A DNA stretch of 64,000 nucleotides from Bacteroidota bacterium (lineage in GTDB: Bacteria > Bacteroidota > Bacteroidia > Cytophagales > Cyclobacteriaceae). Position 1 is the first letter of the stretch. Each line of letters opens with the position of its first letter. This document shows positions 35,862 to 45,099 of the stretch, in pieces. The stretch is taken from positions 1 through 64,000 of the forward strand of contig JAFDZA010000020.1 of the NCBI GenBank assembly GCA_018267135.1. Reading direction: 5' to 3'. A model generated the notes under the pieces. It did no database searches. It worked only from the letters and a program-made list of their open reading frames with translations, and was not told the origin of the DNA. Made by a program: the position numbers and the translations under genes.

Positions 35862-36481
35862 CCTCCGTATTTTTTGTAAATTTTTTTCTTGCCGTTCTTT
35901 ACTTCGTACCATATTCCTACCGGTTTCCCCGATTGATAACTTCCTATAAACCGAAGCCGGCCTTCATCATCATAAAATTTCCACTCGCCTTCCTCTAAAG
36001 CTTGATGATATTTCCCTTCCTGAACGAGATACCCGTTTTCGTTATACACAAAAGTGTTGCCTTCGGGCAGGCCGTTTTCGTAATTTACTATCCGTTCTAA
36101 TTTTCCAATGCTGAAATAGTGTTTCCATAAGCCATCATATTGCGATTCTTGAAAACGGCCTTTACTTTTTAGTTTTCCATTTGAATGGAAATACCAGGCA
36201 GAGTCCTGCATTTTTCCTTCCTGCCAAATTTCTTTTCCTTGTACGGTTTCGGTTGGATAAAAATAAATTACTTCTCCGTGAAGTACTCCTCCCCTATAAT
36301 TTTCAATAGAATTTTTCTTTCCGGAAGGGTAGTAATAAACCCATTCGCCTTCCTTTTTTCCAGCCATTATTTGACCAACGGCTTTTACATGGCCTTTTTC
36401 GTAATATTCTTTTACCCATTCCTGAGCTAATGCTTCTTGGGTAATAAAGAGTACCACCGATAATAATACCTGTCTATGCAT
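35858..36481 (-). CDS. Secreted MORN-variant (YwqK-like) repeat protein
   Basis: The start is set at ATG 36481 (MHRQVLLSVVLFITQEALAQ, signal peptide); TTG 36487 only adds two residues. The 207-residue protein consists of about seven MORN-variant repeats of about 22 residues with the pattern G-x-KxGxWxYYYxxGKxxxxxxYxxG, for example GKKEGEWVYYYPSGKKNSIE and ALEEGEWKFYDDEGRLRFIG. Some members are annotated as YwqK antitoxins, but a secreted protein in Bacteroidota more likely has a binding or structural role. Confidence 0.85.
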   Translation of the reverse strand: MHRQVLLSVVLFITQEALAQEWVKEYYEKGHVKAVGQIMAGKKEGEWVYYYPSGKKNSIENYRGGVLHGEVIYFYPTETVQGKEIWQEGKMQDSAWYFHSNGKLKSKGRFQESQYDGLWKHYFSIGKLERIVNYENGLPEGNTFVYNENGYLVQEGKYHQALEEGEWKFYDDEGRLRFIGSYQSGKPVGIWYEVKNGKKKIYKKYGG

Positions 36482-36504
36482 TGACAAAAAATACGGAGAA
36501 AAGG

Positions 36505-37845
36505 TTATTCGTTATAAGCCGGTCTTGTTATCTCTTTTAGTTCTACACCCCATTGGCTCAATTCCTTCAAGATCGGATTATAAAATTCATCCCCTACCGG
36601 AATCACCACGCCTCGGCTCTCTATTTTGTTTTGTAGCAATAGCCGGGTGGCCATGGCCAGCGGTAAGCCTACTGTTTTGGCCATGGCTGTATGAGTTTCG
36701 TTTTCGCCCGTGGCGGTCAGCCATGCTTGTGTTTCTTTCATTTCCCCATGCAAGTTGTATCTGAAACGATGCCACATCACAATAAAATCTTTATCGCCTG
36801 AGTTAAGCTTCCATTTCTTATTAAGTATATGTTCTAAAATTTGAGCCGGAGTGCCTTCTGCTAATCCAACTTTTTCATCGGAAAAAAAACCACTCCAAAT
36901 CAAACGCTTCATCTCTTCGCCATGCCCGGCAATATTAAACTGCGTCAGAATCTCTTGCTCTACATTTTTTTCGGTTCCTATGAATGAAGCCATAAATTGT
37001 CGGTGGGTCATGGTCTCCACATTCTCCATTTTAAACGTATCATCACAGCAGCCTAGTTGAACCAGAATATTCCAGGCCCGACAATACCCTTTGTTTCGCA
37101 GGGTTCCACGCAAAATAGTTTGACAATTTTGCAGCCCGTACACCTCGGCATACTTTAATGAATCGCGGTTAGCATAGCCATCGTATTCATCCAAACTGGG
37201 AACGGATATGGGGGTGGTGCGGGTAAATAGTTGCTGATATGGAATGTACCGGAACATTCCGTCTTGCAAAAACTTGGCCGTACTCTGGCCGGCTATCACC
37301 ACATTGCGCGGGTTCCAGGTAAACTTATATCGCCAGGGGTTATCAGGTTCGGTTTGAGGGGCGATCAGCCCACCGGTAAAAGATTCAAAAGAATACACCT
37401 CTCCGCCTGCTTGTTTAATTTTAGTAATTACCTGCATGGCACTCATGTGGTCTATACCGGGATCAAGTCCGCTTTCGTTGAGAAATAAGAGGCCTTTCAA
37501 TTTTGCTTCCGTGTGCAGGCTTTTCATCTCGTCTGAAACGTAGCTGGCGGTCATCAAGTGTTTTCCTTCCTGTAAACAAATGCGTGCTACCTTGGGATGA
37601 AGAACAGCCGGAACAAGTGATATAACTACATCGGCCTGACTGATAACTACCCGGCTGTTCTCCGCGTTTTCTATGTTAAATTCAATAGCCCTGGCATAAG
37701 GCGAAGAATGAATCTTTTCGGCTGCCGCCTTTTGAGAGAAATCGGCCACGGTTACCTGCCAATCATGAGCCGGTGCATACTTTATTAAATAAGAAATCAA
37801 GGCTGAAGAAGAACGGCCGGCTCCTAATACAAGAATTTTTTTCAT
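36505..37845 (-). CDS. Saccharopine dehydrogenase-like protein
   Basis: A 446-residue NAD(P)-binding enzyme. It starts MKKILVLGAGRSSSALISYL (Rossmann GxGxxS), with VVISLVPAVLHPKVARICLQ, TASYVSDEMKSLHTEAKLKG, FLNESGLDPGIDHMSAMQVI and SFESFTGGLIAPQTEPDNPW. This matches the LYS9-type C-terminal half of lysine-ketoglutarate reductase/saccharopine dehydrogenase. A role in lysine breakdown or synthesis is likely, although the partner lysine-ketoglutarate reductase is not in the window. It is divergent from cdd. Confidence 0.88.
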   Translation of the reverse strand: MKKILVLGAGRSSSALISYLIKYAPAHDWQVTVADFSQKAAAEKIHSSPYARAIEFNIENAENSRVVISQADVVISLVPAVLHPKVARICLQEGKHLMTASYVSDEMKSLHTEAKLKGLLFLNESGLDPGIDHMSAMQVITKIKQAGGEVYSFESFTGGLIAPQTEPDNPWRYKFTWNPRNVVIAGQSTAKFLQDGMFRYIPYQQLFTRTTPISVPSLDEYDGYANRDSLKYAEVYGLQNCQTILRGTLRNKGYCRAWNILVQLGCCDDTFKMENVETMTHRQFMASFIGTEKNVEQEILTQFNIAGHGEEMKRLIWSGFFSDEKVGLAEGTPAQILEHILNKKWKLNSGDKDFIVMWHRFRYNLHGEMKETQAWLTATGENETHTAMAKTVGLPLAMATRLLLQNKIESRGVVIPVGDEFYNPILKELSQWGVELKEITRPAYNE

Positions 37846-37938
37846 ACCTCAAAATTACCAGTTTCCCGGTATTGCATAATATTAGCAGCCCTTATCTCTT
37901 TTTCAAGAATTTAACTAACTTTCTGCATCACCTGTTTT

Positions 37939-38406
37939 ATGGCAACCACGATTCAGTATTTTGAGCACTTAGAGGATCTCGATTCCGAGTCGAAATACTT
38001 GGTGCATAAAGCAAAAGAAACAACGGCCTTTTCTTATGCGCCCTACTCTAAATTTTGCGTAGGAGCCGCTCTGATGCTGGATGACGGCACAGTGATAACC
38101 GGGGCCAATCAGGAAAACGCCTCATTTCCTTTGTGCATGTGTGCCGAGCGGGTGGCCTTATACGCAGCCACTTCTGCACATGCGGGCAGAACAATAACCA
38201 AACTGGCCGTGGTGGCGCACAAGAAAAACCACAAAGAGTTAGCAGCTGCCACATGCTGTGGTGCCTGCCGCCAGGTTTTACTTGAATTTGAAGCTCGGCA
38301 AAAGAAACCCATTGAAATAATTATGATGGGCGAAGCCGGTAAATGGCTAAAAGCAACAGCTAACCTCCTGATGCCCGTAAGTTTTGGAAAAGAATCGTTA
38401 GAGTAA
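37939..38406 (+). CDS. cdd: Cytidine deaminase
   Basis: The 155-residue enzyme deaminates cytidine and deoxycytidine in pyrimidine salvage. The zinc site is complete: Cys68 and catalytic Glu70 (CMCAERVALYAATS), with Cys107 and Cys110 (CCGACRQVLLEF). The substrate motif is YAPYSKFCVGAALMLDDG. The length fits the homotetrameric type. A box TAACTTTC at 37916-37923 may be its -7 element. A hairpin with a T tract follows at 38455. Confidence 0.93.
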   Translation: MATTIQYFEHLEDLDSESKYLVHKAKETTAFSYAPYSKFCVGAALMLDDGTVITGANQENASFPLCMCAERVALYAATSAHAGRTITKLAVVAHKKNHKELAAATCCGACRQVLLEFEARQKKPIEIIMMGEAGKWLKATANLLMPVSFGKESLE

Positions 38407-38454
38407 AAACCAAAGGATGCAACCCATGTAATATTTATGCTATATTCTACCCTT

Positions 38455-38488
38455 CAGCCTGCAAGGCTGCCATTATTTTTGTTTTTTT
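38455..38488 (+). terminator. Terminator after cdd
   Basis: CAGCCT (38455-38460), loop GCA and AGGCTG (38464-38469) form a 6-bp stem, followed after five bases by a T-rich tract to 38488. It separates cdd from the cheR cluster. Confidence 0.55.
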
Positions 38489-38509
38489 GAAGCCTGATCT
38501 TATACCCCT

Positions 38510-39334
38510 GTGATAACTGATATCGACATTAACGACCTCAAGCGCATTACAGAGTTGATTCATACCCGGCACGGCTATGACTTCCGCAACTATGCTATGT
38601 CTTCTTTTAAGAGGCGGATTCTGCGCATACTCGAATTAAAAAACCTTACCATTGAGTCGCTGATCAAGCGCCTGAGCGAATCACCTTCATTCATCAATGA
38701 ATTTTTAGATGAGCTGACGGTAAACGTAACCGAAATGTTTCGCGATCCCGGTTTTTGGCGCGCCTTGCGCGATGAAATCATACCCGATATTCTGCTCAAC
38801 CACAAAACATTTAATATTTGGCACGCGGGGTGCTCCTCTGGCGAAGAGGTACTCTCCATGGCCATCTTGCTGCGCGAAATGGGTATCCACAACCAAGTGT
38901 CTTTATTTGCCACCGACCTCGATATTACCATTTTAGAAAAAGCCAAAGCCATATCCTACCCGGTAAAAAATATGGAGATCAATGAAAAGAACTATATCCG
39001 GTATGAAGGCAAGTGGTCGCTCCGCGATTATTACAAAGAAGAAAACGGAAAAGTGATTTTTGATAAAGGGCTCTTGGCCAATGTTACCTTCCGCAGGCAC
39101 GACCTGGTGTTAGGCGAAGTATTTAATAAGTTCGATCTTATTCTTTGCCGCAATGTTATGATCTACTTCAACCAGGCGTTGCAGAATGAAGTACTTAAGA
39201 AGTTTCATGCCAGTTTGTTCAAATACGGCTACTTAGCCATTGGGTCTAAAGAATCGTTGATCTGGTGCGATGTAGCCAACCGCTTTTTAGTGGTGAACAA
39301 TGAAGAGAAAGTGTATAAGAAAATAAAAGATTAA
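38510..39334 (+). CDS. cheR: CheR-type protein-glutamate methyltransferase
   Basis: The 274-residue SAM-dependent enzyme has the N-terminal helical CheR domain (1-75: LKRITELIHTRHGYDFRNYA, SFKRRILRILELKNL). The catalytic domain follows (VTEMFRDPGFWRALRDEIIP, IWHAGCSSGEEVLSMAILLR with the SAM-binding GCSSGEE, FATDLDITILEKAK, FDLILCRNVMIYFN). It starts with GTG at 38510, 22 bases after the T tract of the cdd terminator. CheR normally methylates chemoreceptors, but no receptor, CheA or CheW is nearby. It is the first gene of the signalling cluster, followed 8 bases later by cheB. Confidence 0.93.
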   Translation: MITDIDINDLKRITELIHTRHGYDFRNYAMSSFKRRILRILELKNLTIESLIKRLSESPSFINEFLDELTVNVTEMFRDPGFWRALRDEIIPDILLNHKTFNIWHAGCSSGEEVLSMAILLREMGIHNQVSLFATDLDITILEKAKAISYPVKNMEINEKNYIRYEGKWSLRDYYKEENGKVIFDKGLLANVTFRRHDLVLGEVFNKFDLILCRNVMIYFNQALQNEVLKKFHASLFKYGYLAIGSKESLIWCDVANRFLVVNNEEKVYKKIKD

Positions 39335-39342
39335 GCCGGGCG

Positions 39343-39936
39343 ATGAGCAGGTTCAGTCTCAATAACAGTTATAAGGCCGTTGTTATAGGTGGATCGGCCG
39401 GGAGTTTTCAGGGCATCACGAAAATATTAGCACAGTTGCCCAAAACCTTTCCGCTGCCCATCATTATGTGCCTGCACCGGCTGAAACACGTGCGCAATGG
39501 CTTCGTGGAAGCCCTTTCTATAAAAAGTGTTTTCCCGGTCGTAGAGCCGCACGACAAAGAACAGATAAAAAAAGGCGGAGTTTATTTGGCTCCTTCTAAT
39601 TACCATATGTCCGTAGAACTGGGAAATTATTTTGCTATGAGCACCGAAGAGATGGTAAACAACTCGAGGCCGGCTATCGATATTACGCTGAGCACAGCCG
39701 CTTATGTGTACCGCGAAAAATTGATCGGTATTTTGCTTTCGGGCGCTAACCGCGATGGCGGATTGGGTATGAAGCACATTAAAGACCGGGGAGGGCTTAC
39801 GGTTGTGCAAGAACCTACTGAATGTATGATTGACACCATGCCGCGGGCAGCCCTATCGCTTACCAAAATAGATTATGTGCTAAAGACGGATGAAATCGTA
39901 AGTTTGATGAATGAATTAGATAAACTATACCGATGA
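39343..39936 (+). CDS. cheB: CheB-type methylesterase, catalytic domain only
   Basis: The 197-residue protein is a stand-alone CheB esterase. The triad is Ser18 (VVIGGSAGSFQGI), His45 (IMCLHRLKHVRNGF) and Asp138 (LLSGANRDGGLGMKHI). YLAPSNYHMSVE is the usual substrate-site motif. There is no receiver domain, so phosphorylation by CheA cannot control it in the usual way. It would remove methyl groups added by the CheR upstream. Its stop overlaps the next start by 4 bases (ATGA). Confidence 0.93.
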   Translation: MSRFSLNNSYKAVVIGGSAGSFQGITKILAQLPKTFPLPIIMCLHRLKHVRNGFVEALSIKSVFPVVEPHDKEQIKKGGVYLAPSNYHMSVELGNYFAMSTEEMVNNSRPAIDITLSTAAYVYREKLIGILLSGANRDGGLGMKHIKDRGGLTVVQEPTECMIDTMPRAALSLTKIDYVLKTDEIVSLMNELDKLYR

Positions 39937-40715
39937 TTGAACAAATTCAACAATTTTTTAAAGACTCTCATAAAGTAAACCGCTTGGTAACAGTTTGCTT
40001 CTTCGGGTTTCTGCTGCTGGCCGTTTACTTTTTAGCCACTCTAAAATACGATCTCGTTTTTAAAGGTGGAATGATCGACTCACACCGGGCCGACTTCATT
40101 TTTATCCGATTGTTTATTGTTATCGGGCTCGTCTTTGCCTTTAGCTACCTGGCCCTGCACTATACCCGTCTGTCTAAAAAAGAAGTGATTGTTTATCTTG
40201 ACAAAAAAACAGAAAATATCCATAGCGCAGCGCAAAAGGCAGACCACACACATACTTCAAGCCATTTTGCCGTTCCTCTTCTTCATGAGAAAATTAAAGA
40301 AGCAAAATCTAAAGAAGAAAAATGGCAAGCTGCACTCAATAACATTTGCCACCAACTCCATGCCGGGCAGGGCGCACTCTACCAACTTGAAAAAGATAAG
40401 AGCCTGAGTATGACACACGGCTTTGCCTTGGTACTGAACGAAGGCGAAACACCTCCCTCCTTTCAGGCAGGCGAAGGATTAATAGGCCAGGTGGCCGCCA
40501 CGGCCAAGAGCCTATACTTAGACGAGCTACCCGAAGGCTATGCAGCCCGCATCGGTAGTGGTCTGGGCAACGCATTACCCAAGTATCTTTTCATTTTTCC
40601 TATAAAAAAAGAAAATAATGTACTTGGCGTAATCGAAATTGCTACGTTTTCTGCATTGAGCGAGGCTGTAAAAAAACAAGTAGAAGAAGGTATCGGTATA
40701 TTGAGCGAGATTTAA
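39933..40715 (+). CDS. Membrane-anchored GAF-domain protein
   Basis: A 260-residue protein with two membrane helices (about 19-37, VCFFGFLLLAVYFLAT; about 52-75, FIRLFIVIGLVFAFSYLAL). A His/Lys-rich linker follows, then a C-terminal GAF domain (about 120-260: ALNNICHQLHAGQGALYQLE, FQAGEGLIGQVAATAKSLYL, LPEGYAARIGSGLGNALPKY, NVLGVIEIATFS). It has no output domain. The GAF domain is of the same subtype as that in the large phosphatase encoded 17 bases downstream, so the two may sense the same kind of signal or pair with each other. Confidence 0.8.
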   Translation: MIEQIQQFFKDSHKVNRLVTVCFFGFLLLAVYFLATLKYDLVFKGGMIDSHRADFIFIRLFIVIGLVFAFSYLALHYTRLSKKEVIVYLDKKTENIHSAAQKADHTHTSSHFAVPLLHEKIKEAKSKEEKWQAALNNICHQLHAGQGALYQLEKDKSLSMTHGFALVLNEGETPPSFQAGEGLIGQVAATAKSLYLDELPEGYAARIGSGLGNALPKYLFIFPIKKENNVLGVIEIATFSALSEAVKKQVEEGIGILSEI

Positions 40716-40731
40716 TTTTGAAGGATAGCGT

Positions 40732-43700
40732 ATGTTTAAAAATTTAAAAATAAGTGCTAAGATAACGGGGCTCATCGTGTTGCTGGTGGCCATGGTAGCC
40801 GTGGCATTTTCAGTCTTTACCTACCGGCTAAACGTAAGCGCAGAGCAAGACAAACTGAATGCCAGCCTGACGGCCGTGGCGGACCAACAAGCGCTGCTTA
40901 CCAATCATTTCTTCGAGCACATCAGCACAACAGCTAAATTCTTGCAACAATCCGAGTCCATTAGGCAAATCATTTCTTCTGCCCCTGACTCCCTCAGCAA
41001 AACACTGAACTCCCTGCGCGAAGTTTATACATTCCAGGCCGTGTATGTACTGAATAAAGAGGGCAATGTAATTGTATCTACGGATACCGAAAACCCCAAA
41101 GGAAGTTTACTGGCCAACCTCGACAAAAGTTTTTTTGATCGCGCTGCCTCCTCCCTTCAATATAGTGCCGTAAAAAAAGAAAAAGAAAAATATTTTCTAT
41201 TTGCTGCGGTGTCCCTGGCCGATAAGCTGCTTGCTTTTAAAATTGACCTCGATCCACTCTATCAAAAACTGGCAACCGGCAACATTGGAAAAACAGGCGA
41301 AAGCTATCTGGGGCAAATAGATCCGGTATCAAAACATGTCATCATCGTCAGCCCGCTGCGAAATGACCCGGGAGCTTTTTTAAAGCCAATTACCAATAAC
41401 AGTGCTGCTAGCGGTGAACTAAAAAAAGCGCTGGCCGGAGAAAATGGATTGAGCATCAGCCCGGATTACCGGGGGAATGAAACCTTAAAAATTTTTAGAA
41501 AAATAGCCCAGCCCGGATGGGGATTGGTCGTAAAAATTGATACCGATGAATTAAAAAGTCAGGGCAAAGAACTAATAAAAATATACTTGGAAGCAGCAGC
41601 CGTACTTCTATTGTTGGCTTGGGCACTGGCAGCACTACTATCGCGCTCATTAACCGAGCCCTTGAATAACATGGGGCGCACGTTAGAATTGGTATCGCAA
41701 GGTGTATTACCCGAAAACACAGCCACCGGTACGCGCGATGAATTTGGACAGATGTCTGGCAAAGTAAATTCATTAGTACAAAACCTGAAAAGCAGTGCCG
41801 AGTTTGCCAAGAATGTGGGCGAAGGCAAATTAGATACACCCTTTCAGCCTGTTAGCGAAAATGACACATTAGGTCAGGCCTTGCTGCACATGCGCGATGA
41901 CCTCATCCAAAATGAGAGAAGAGAAAAAGAGCGCAACTGGATTGTGCGTGGAGTAGCCGAAGTAGCGGAAATCCTAAGAGCTCATGATTCGGTCGATGAT
42001 TTAGGTAATGATGTGATCCACTTCATAGCCGACCGGATCGAAGCCATTCAGGGCGTATTTTATGATGTTAATAAGGACGACCGCGGGCAGATGCTGATAG
42101 AGATTCGCGCTAGTTTTGCCTACAGTCGGAAAAAATATCTAAAGAAAACATTTCGGTTTGCCGAAGGTTTAGTAGGGCAGGCAGCGGCCGAAAAAGATAC
42201 CGTTATGCGTACGGAAATTCCGGATGATTATTTATCCATTACGTCCGGAATTTTGGGCGAGCAAAAACCCAACTGCATCCTTATTGTGCCGCTCATCACA
42301 AATGAAGAAGTATATGGATTGCTGGAATTTGCCGGTATGAAAAAGTTTGATGACTTGCAGGTAAAATTCGTGCAGGAATTAAGCGTTATTCTGGCCCGTA
42401 CAATCTACACCATCAAAGTAAATGAGCGTACCCGCAAACTGCTTACCGAGTCACAGCAACTCAGTAACGAGCTACAGGAAAAACAAGAAGTGTTGCGCCA
42501 AAATGCTGAAGAGATGCAGGCCACCCAAGAAGAATTGAAACGGAGCAACACCCTGCTGGAAGAACAGATAGAGGAAGTAAACCAAACCCAGAAACGCACA
42601 CAACTTTTACTGGAAAATGCATCAGAAGTAATTACTATCTACGAAGAAGACGGAACCATCCGTTACATCTCCCCCTCGGTAGAAAGTATTTTCGGGTATG
42701 GCCAGAAAGAAATGCAGGGCAGCAACGATATTGAAAAGGTACACCCTAACAGCATTGAAGTAGTACAAAATCTCTTCCGGAGTTTGCGCGAAAATCCGGA
42801 TGAAAAGGTAACGGTACAGTATGAATACCAAACCAAAGATGGAAACTATATCTGGTTAGAGGCTACGGGTACCAATTTTATGAATAACCGGGCCATTCGG
42901 GGATACATCTTAAACTCGCGCGATATTACCGAACGCAGAAGGGCTGAACAAGAGCAACGTATGCGCAGTAAAATGCAAGCCCTCTCTGAAAACTCGCCCG
43001 ATCTTATTACTCGCCTCGAACAAGGTGCCATATCGTACATCAACCCCACTATTCAAACTTATACAGGAAAATCGCCACATCAATTCCTGAACAAAAAAGT
43101 AAAGGAAACCGAGTTAGATACCGGTGTGCTTGATTTATGGCTCTCTATTGTAGAACAAGTAAATACCACTAACAATACCATTGCCCAGGAAATGGATTTC
43201 CCCTCTGAAATGGGAAAGCGCATCATGCAGGTAAATGCTATTCCGGAATACGATGAACAGAAAAATATTGAATCAGTGTTGATGGTGTCGCACGACATTA
43301 CCGAGCGCAAAGAAATTGAGGTTGAGATTCAAAATAAAAACAAAAAAATAAACGACTCCATCAATTATGCCAAGCGCATTCAAAACGCGATTTTGCCTAA
43401 TACCCGGTTAATCAATAAAGTATTGCCCGATTCCTTTATACTTTATAAACCACGCGATGTAGTAAGCGGAGATTTTCCGTGGTTTGTGCAAACTAAAACC
43501 GATATTTTTATTGCCGCAGTAGATTGTACCGGGCACGGAGTGCCGGGCGCCCTGTTGTCGCTGATTGGCTACTTCCTGCTGAACGACATTGTGCGTTCCA
43601 GAAAAATTACCGAACCGGGAAAAATATTAGATCTTTTAGACGAAGGCGTAACACAAACCCTGCGCCAAGACCAAGACGACTCCGCCACGAAAGACGGAAT

Positions 43701-44100
43701 GGATATTGCTCTTTGCCGCATCAATACCGAAACACACACCGTAGAGTATGCCGGTGCCCACCGCCCGCTCTATTTCATGAAAGGCGGAGTAATGGATGAA
43801 GTAAAAGGAAATAAATTCCCGATTGGGGGTGGTATTTATAAAAACCAAACCAACTTTACCACCACCAAACTTCAGTTAAGCACAGGCGATTCATTCTATT
43901 TCAGTTCAGACGGGTTTCCAGATCAGTTTGGCGGCTCCGAAGTGCGTAAATTTGGCCCTAAGAAAACACGCGAAATTATTGAACGGATTCATAATATGAC
44001 CATGACAGATGCCTCCCTTATCTTTGATCAGGAATGGGAGGCCTGGAAAGGCGAACACAAACAAACAGATGACGTATTATTAATTGGAATTAAATTTTAA
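40732..44100 (+). CDS. dCache-HAMP-GAF-PAS-PAS-PP2C (SpoIIE-type) phosphatase, SiaA-like
   Basis: The 1122-residue membrane sensor has a first helix at about 10-30 and a periplasmic Cache-like domain (about 35-280). A second helix (about 285-305) is followed by HAMP (about 305-360; SRSLTEPLNNMGRTLELVSQ). A GAF domain covers about 410-560, then an Glu/Gln-rich coiled coil (about 565-630) and two PAS domains (about 630-740 and 750-870; ISPSVESIFGYG, ISRDITERRRAE-like ends). The C-terminal PP2C domain (about 885-1122) keeps the metal residues (VVSGDF, AAVDCTGHGVPGALLSLIGY, SSDGFPDQFGG, TDDVLLIGIKF). With SiaB- and SiaC-like genes downstream it is the probable phosphatase of a Sia-type switch. 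Confidence 0.9.
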   Translation: MFKNLKISAKITGLIVLLVAMVAVAFSVFTYRLNVSAEQDKLNASLTAVADQQALLTNHFFEHISTTAKFLQQSESIRQIISSAPDSLSKTLNSLREVYTFQAVYVLNKEGNVIVSTDTENPKGSLLANLDKSFFDRAASSLQYSAVKKEKEKYFLFAAVSLADKLLAFKIDLDPLYQKLATGNIGKTGESYLGQIDPVSKHVIIVSPLRNDPGAFLKPITNNSAASGELKKALAGENGLSISPDYRGNETLKIFRKIAQPGWGLVVKIDTDELKSQGKELIKIYLEAAAVLLLLAWALAALLSRSLTEPLNNMGRTLELVSQGVLPENTATGTRDEFGQMSGKVNSLVQNLKSSAEFAKNVGEGKLDTPFQPVSENDTLGQALLHMRDDLIQNERREKERNWIVRGVAEVAEILRAHDSVDDLGNDVIHFIADRIEAIQGVFYDVNKDDRGQMLIEIRASFAYSRKKYLKKTFRFAEGLVGQAAAEKDTVMRTEIPDDYLSITSGILGEQKPNCILIVPLITNEEVYGLLEFAGMKKFDDLQVKFVQELSVILARTIYTIKVNERTRKLLTESQQLSNELQEKQEVLRQNAEEMQATQEELKRSNTLLEEQIEEVNQTQKRTQLLLENASEVITIYEEDGTIRYISPSVESIFGYGQKEMQGSNDIEKVHPNSIEVVQNLFRSLRENPDEKVTVQYEYQTKDGNYIWLEATGTNFMNNRAIRGYILNSRDITERRRAEQEQRMRSKMQALSENSPDLITRLEQGAISYINPTIQTYTGKSPHQFLNKKVKETELDTGVLDLWLSIVEQVNTTNNTIAQEMDFPSEMGKRIMQVNAIPEYDEQKNIESVLMVSHDITERKEIEVEIQNKNKKINDSINYAKRIQNAILPNTRLINKVLPDSFILYKPRDVVSGDFPWFVQTKTDIFIAAVDCTGHGVPGALLSLIGYFLLNDIVRSRKITEPGKILDLLDEGVTQTLRQDQDDSATKDGMDIALCRINTETHTVEYAGAHRPLYFMKGGVMDEVKGNKFPIGGGIYKNQTNFTTTKLQLSTGDSFYFSSDGFPDQFGGSEVRKFGPKKTREIIERIHNMTMTDASLIFDQEWEAWKGEHKQTDDVLLIGIKF

Positions 44101-44133
44101 ATTTTAAATTTCGGAACTTCAATCCCACAAGCA

Positions 44134-44688
44134 ATGAACTATATTTATGAGTTGCACCGCGCCATGATGGCACAAAAGGTGATCTTGGTTTATGAAGGCG
44201 ACTTCACCCAGGAAACCACCAAGTCAATCCTTTCTATGGCCGAGCGAAACCTTGACTCTTCCGGAGAAGACTCAAGCATTAAAAGAAAAGTCTTCAACGT
44301 AATGGTGGAGGCCCTTCAAAACATTGTCCGGCACAGCAGTGAACAAGGCATGCGTGCCGGCTCGCTCCTGAGCAAGAGCGCCATCTTCCTCATCAGCCGA
44401 GACGACAAGCAGTATTCGGTCATGACTGGCAACCCCATTCAAAAAGATAAGGTAGCCCAACTCACCAAAAACCTTGATGACCTGAACAGTAAAGACAAAG
44501 AAGGTTTAAAAGAAATGTATAAAGAGATTATCAAAAACACGCAAATCTCTGAAAAAGGAGGTGCCGGGCTTGGCTTTGTAGATATGGCTCGTAAGTCGGG
44601 CGAGAAATTGGAATTTGTGTTTGCCCCCATGGATGCCGACCACGACTTCTTCTGCCTGAAAGTGAATATCTCGCGCGAAAAAGAATAA
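44134..44688 (+). CDS. SiaB-like protein kinase (DUF6272)
   Basis: A 184-residue protein resembling SiaB of Pseudomonas, the kinase that phosphorylates SiaC. It shows a GHKL-type N-box (KVFNVMVEALQNIVRHSSEQ) and a glycine-rich lid/G-box (EKGGAGLGFVDMARKSGEKL), as expected for an anti-sigma-factor-like ATPase. ILVYEGDFTQETTKSILSMA is the conserved family start. It is cytosolic. The order phosphatase-kinase-phosphoprotein equals the siaA-siaB-siaC order. Confidence 0.85.
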   Translation: MNYIYELHRAMMAQKVILVYEGDFTQETTKSILSMAERNLDSSGEDSSIKRKVFNVMVEALQNIVRHSSEQGMRAGSLLSKSAIFLISRDDKQYSVMTGNPIQKDKVAQLTKNLDDLNSKDKEGLKEMYKEIIKNTQISEKGGAGLGFVDMARKSGEKLEFVFAPMDADHDFFCLKVNISREKE

Positions 44689-44714
44689 TCTATTAACTTA
44701 TAAATACATCAATC

Positions 44715-45077
44715 ATGGACATATTAAATCTTAAAGGAACAGAAGATACCCCTACCATCTTGCTGGATAAAAAGAATGGCATTTTTGAAATCAGCGGACG
44801 CTCGCTCCCCGAAGATTCAGCCGAATTTTACAGACCTGTGTTAGAATGGATTAAAGCCTACGGTGCTGAGTCTAATGCCAATACCGATTTTACTTTTAAA
44901 CTGGAGTATTTCAATACGGCCTCATCTAAACTTATACTGGATGTGCTTTCTGCTCTGGAAGACATCAAGGGCATGAAAATACTTTGGTATTTTCATGATG
45001 ATGATGAAGACATGGAAGAGGCCGGCCAGGAATTTTCTGAGTTGGTAGAAATTCCGTTTGAATTTAAGACCTATTAA
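44715..45077 (+). CDS. SiaC-like regulatory phosphoprotein (DUF1987)
   Basis: The 120-residue protein shows the DUF1987 pattern: TPTILLDKKNGIFEISGRSL, PEDSAEFYRPVLEWIKAY, then FKLEYFNTASSKLILDVLSA and LEDIKGMKILWYFHDDDEDM. The threonine of the FNT-S-S-K motif is Thr68, the same position as the phosphorylated Thr68 of Pseudomonas SiaC. The protein would be phosphorylated by the SiaB-like kinase and dephosphorylated by the PP2C protein. In Pseudomonas the free form activates the cyclase SiaD; no GGDEF gene is present here, so the target must differ or be elsewhere. Confidence 0.88.
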   Translation: MDILNLKGTEDTPTILLDKKNGIFEISGRSLPEDSAEFYRPVLEWIKAYGAESNANTDFTFKLEYFNTASSKLILDVLSALEDIKGMKILWYFHDDDEDMEEAGQEFSELVEIPFEFKTY

Positions 45078-45099
45078 AAATAATAACCGGTGAACAGCT

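Noticed and set aside
35858..36481. Toxin-antitoxin system suggested by the YwqK-like repeats
   Set aside because: The protein has a signal peptide and no toxin gene lies beside it; the repeat type is common in secreted Bacteroidota proteins.
38510..39936. A complete chemotaxis operon
   Set aside because: Only cheR and cheB are present; no CheA, CheW, CheY or receptor gene is in the cluster.
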